Shown here piece after piece: positions 61,934-64,000 of a DNA stretch of 64,000 nucleotides (position 1 is its first letter; every line of letters begins with the position of its first letter). Both the position numbers and the translations under genes were made by a program. Source of the stretch: Nocardioidaceae bacterium. Lineage in GTDB: Bacteria; Actinomycetota; Actinomycetes; Propionibacteriales; Nocardioidaceae. The notes under the pieces were generated by a model that saw nothing but the letters and a program-made list of their open reading frames with translations, had not been told where the DNA came from and did not search any database. The stretch spans positions 2,281,827 to 2,345,826 of the forward strand of contig CP076053.1 of the NCBI GenBank assembly GCA_018672315.1, in the 5' to 3' direction.

Positions 61934-62333
61934 CCTGGGCACGCGAGACGACCTCGCCGTCGATCCGCGCCTCGGCGGTGAGGAACGCGAGCTTGCGCGT
62001 ACGCCGGTCGATCGTCGCGGTCGCCACCAGCGTCGACCCCGGCGGGGTCGCGCCGATCAGCTGGAACGAGGTCGCGACCGAGACCGCGTGCTCGTCCTCG
62101 GCGAGGTGAGGGATCACCTCGACGAAGCAGCACACGTCGAGCAGCGCCTGGATCGCCGCAGCGTGAGCACCCCCGAACGGGGTCGCCGCGAGCCCCTCGA
62201 CGGGCATCGCCAAGCCCGCCTGGGGGTCCTGCGCGTCGACGAACCGGAGGCCCAGGGCCTCGTTCAGTCCGACGGTCAGGACCGCGCTCAGTCTGTCCGG
62301 GCTGCTCGAGGGGTCACTCACGCGGTCCAGCAT
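61905..62333 (-). CDS. PaaI/DUF4442-like thioesterase
   Basis: Hotdog-fold protein of 142 residues from ATG 62333. GLRFVDAQDPQAGLAMPVEGLAATPFGGAHAAAIQALLDV gives the hotdog helix with GGAH where HGG is usual, and TSFQLIGATPPGSTLVATATIDRRTRKLAFLTAEARID the sheet. It diverges from the HAD-phosphatase gene; the two start codons are close (62333 and 62371), so promoters overlap each other's coding ends. Substrate unknown. Confidence 0.78.
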   Translation of the reverse strand: MLDRVSDPSSSPDRLSAVLTVGLNEALGLRFVDAQDPQAGLAMPVEGLAATPFGGAHAAAIQALLDVCCFVEVIPHLAEDEHAVSVATSFQLIGATPPGSTLVATATIDRRTRKLAFLTAEARIDGEVVSRAQVTKAVVRVR

Positions 62334-62370
62334 GGCGGATGAGCACGCGGCGACGGGGAAGAGGCCACCC

Positions 62371-63201
62371 ATGGCGAAGAGCGAGCACCACGCGTGGGAC
62401 GGCGTCGAGGCGTTCGAGCGTCCCATCGACTACTGGCTCACCGACATGGACGGCGTCCTGGTGAACGAGGAGAAGGCCATCGACGGCGCCCAGGAGCTCA
62501 TCAGCGCCCTGCGCGACGGCGACAAGCAGTTCCTCGTGCTCACCAACAACTCCATCTACACCCCGCGCGACCTGCGGTCCCGCCTGAAGGCCTCGGGCAT
62601 CGACGTGCCCGAGGACGCCATCTGGACCTCGGCGCTGGCCACCGCGCGCTTCCTGCACGAGCAGCGCCCCGGCAGCTCGGCGTTCGTGGTGGGGGAGTCG
62701 GGGCTGACCACCGCCCTGCACGAGATCGGCTACGTGCTCACCGACCGTGACCCGGAGTACGTCGTGATCGGCGAGACGCGTACGTACTCCTTCGAGGCCA
62801 TCACGCGCGCCATCAGGCTCATCGAGGACGGCGCGAAGTTCATCGCCACCAACCCCGACCCGTCCGGTCCCAGCCCGGAGGGCACCCTGCCGGCGACCGG
62901 GTCCGTCGCCGCGCTCATCTCCAAGGCCACGAGCCGCGACCCGTACTTCGTCGGCAAGCCGAACCCGCTGATGATGCGCAGCGCTCTCAACCGGATCGAG
63001 GCCCACTCCGAGCGGGCGGTCATGATCGGGGACCGCATGGCCACCGACGTGCAGAGCGGCCTGGAGGCCGGCGTACGCACCGTGCTGGTGCTCTCGGGCT
63101 CGACCGGCAGGCGGGAGATTGACACCTTCCCCTACCGTCCGAACCTCGTCGTCGACTCCGTGGCCGACCTCGTGCCGCTCGCCAAGCGAGCCGCCTCCTG
63201 A
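62371..63201 (+). CDS. HAD superfamily IIA (NagD-type) phosphatase
   Basis: A 276-residue phosphatase from ATG 62371 (GAAGAGG upstream; ATG 62332 possible). Motif I DYWLTDMDGVLVNEEKAIDGA has the two Asp residues, motif II FLVLTNNSIYTPRDL the Thr, and the C-terminal block FVGKPNPLMMRSALN (Lys) with AVMIGDRMATDVQSGLEAG (GDxxxxD) completes the active site. The family hydrolyses nucleotide monophosphates and sugar phosphates; the exact substrate cannot be stated. Confidence 0.9.
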   Translation: MAKSEHHAWDGVEAFERPIDYWLTDMDGVLVNEEKAIDGAQELISALRDGDKQFLVLTNNSIYTPRDLRSRLKASGIDVPEDAIWTSALATARFLHEQRPGSSAFVVGESGLTTALHEIGYVLTDRDPEYVVIGETRTYSFEAITRAIRLIEDGAKFIATNPDPSGPSPEGTLPATGSVAALISKATSRDPYFVGKPNPLMMRSALNRIEAHSERAVMIGDRMATDVQSGLEAGVRTVLVLSGSTGRREIDTFPYRPNLVVDSVADLVPLAKRAAS

Positions 63202-63295
63202 CGTGCGCCCGTCGCCCGGTCACGGGGGTTCGCTAGCGTCAGCACCCGAGCCCGAGGACGGACCACGGTCCGCACGTGACGGAGGTGAGACGTCG

Positions 63296-64000
63296 ATGAC
63301 GCAGGCGCGTACGCCCGCCGACGGCGGCAACGGCTCCGGCCACGGGCCGGCGGTGCCCGTCTTCTTCCTCTCCGACTCCACCGGCATCAGCGCCGAGACC
63401 ATGGGCAACGCGCTGCTGCTGCAGTTCCCCCACCGTCGGTTCGACCGCATCTCCATCCCGTTCATCACCAGCGAGGAGGAGGCCGCGCGCGTCGTGGAGC
63501 AGATCGACGCCGCCGTCACCGACCAGGTGATGCCGCTGGCCTTCACGACCGCCGCGTCGAACGAGGTGCGCGCGGTGCTGCACACCTCGCGGGTGCCGAT
63601 GGTCGACTTCTTCGACATGCACCTGAACAAGGTCGAGGAGATCCTCGGCGACGAGGGCATGCGCAAGCCCGCGCGGTTGCACGGTGTCGGCGACGTCAAG
63701 CGCTACAACAACCGCATGGCCGCGATCGAGTTCACGATCGAGCACGACGACGGCGCCTCGATCCGCAGCCTCGACCGCGCCGACACGATCCTGTTGGCAC
63801 CGTCACGCTGCGGCAAGACGCCGACCAGCATGTACCTCGCGCTCCAGCACTCCTTGCACGTGGCGAACTACCCGCTGGTCGACGAGGACCTCGACGACAA
63901 CCAGCTGCCACGGCCCGTCCGCGACCTCGACGTGCCGCTGTTCGGCCTCATGACCACCGCCGAGCGGCTCTCGCGCGTGCGCGGCGAGCGCCGGGCGAAC
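63296..64000 (+). CDS. PEP synthase / PPDK regulatory protein (DUF299), 3' end off window
   Basis: Bifunctional ADP-dependent kinase / Pi-dependent pyrophosphorylase that switches phosphoenolpyruvate synthase or pyruvate phosphate dikinase on and off. ATG 63296 follows GGAGGTGAG by six bases, and about 235 codons are present before the edge. VPVFFLSDSTGISAETMGNALL is the family start, DVKRYNNRMAAIEFTIEHDDG the middle, and ADTILLAPSRCGKTPTSMYLALQ the P-loop-like nucleotide site, then ANYPLVDEDL. The target enzyme is not in the window. Confidence 0.92.
   Translation, partial: MTQARTPADGGNGSGHGPAVPVFFLSDSTGISAETMGNALLLQFPHRRFDRISIPFITSEEEAARVVEQIDAAVTDQVMPLAFTTAASNEVRAVLHTSRVPMVDFFDMHLNKVEEILGDEGMRKPARLHGVGDVKRYNNRMAAIEFTIEHDDGASIRSLDRADTILLAPSRCGKTPTSMYLALQHSLHVANYPLVDEDLDDNQLPRPVRDLDVPLFGLMTTAERLSRVRGERRAN

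Overview
The window is high-GC actinobacterial chromosome. The gene content (IdeR, a CitA-like citrate synthase next to pdxH, LCP protein, MscL, the Glp/GlpR division pair, a UDPGP-type uridylyltransferase) and the style of the secreted proteins suggest Nocardioidaceae (Nocardioides or a close relative). This placement rests on pattern recognition, not on a search.

Left core region (1-32400). Intact, tightly packed housekeeping genes: citrate synthase and pdxH (divergent), a MarR regulator, a GH13 alpha-glucosidase, photolyase diverging from ideR, a sirtuin, a secreted beta-propeller protein, a Rossmann enoyl reductase-like protein, a lytic transglycosylase facing a large secreted LAS-fold peptidase-like protein across a perfect 16-bp hairpin, tRNA-Arg(CCU), an LCP transferase, mscL, an SAF-domain protein, an FmdB zinc ribbon, and a penicillin-acylase homologue that lacks the catalytic Ser. 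Next comes UDPGP - glp(moeA) - moaC - moaB - GNAT - glpR, a layout that joins molybdopterin biosynthesis to the gephyrin-like division pair. At least eleven start codons in the window are preceded at 6-7 nt by a TANNNT box, consistent with leaderless transcription.

Accessory island (about 32400-59300). It begins at tRNA-Ala(CGC) with an excisionase and tyrosine integrase, and a second, truncated integrase tail to tail with the first. It carries two 1535-bp IS256-family copies with identical transposases, three IS3-family elements in different states of decay, and cargo: (i) an alkane-hydroxylase module (AraC regulator, [2Fe-2S] ferredoxin, CYP153-type P450, ferredoxin reductase, broken acyl-CoA synthetase); (ii) a two-gene papain-fold unit (BtrH-like protein plus transglutaminase-like protein) diverging from a TetR regulator; (iii) a TetR-MMPL pair destroyed by IS256 copy 2; (iv) a TetR / membrane protein / hotdog thioesterase group with a shared palindromic motif; (v) a decayed P450 with two broken TetR-type genes; (vi) an intact 14-TM MFS exporter. 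Many cargo genes carry frameshifts or in-frame stops, whereas no core gene does.

Right core region (about 59465-64000). A secreted Ala/Gly-rich protein with a strong terminator, deoC, small conserved proteins, a PaaI-like thioesterase, a NagD-type HAD phosphatase, and the 5' part of a PEP synthase / PPDK regulatory protein that runs off the window.
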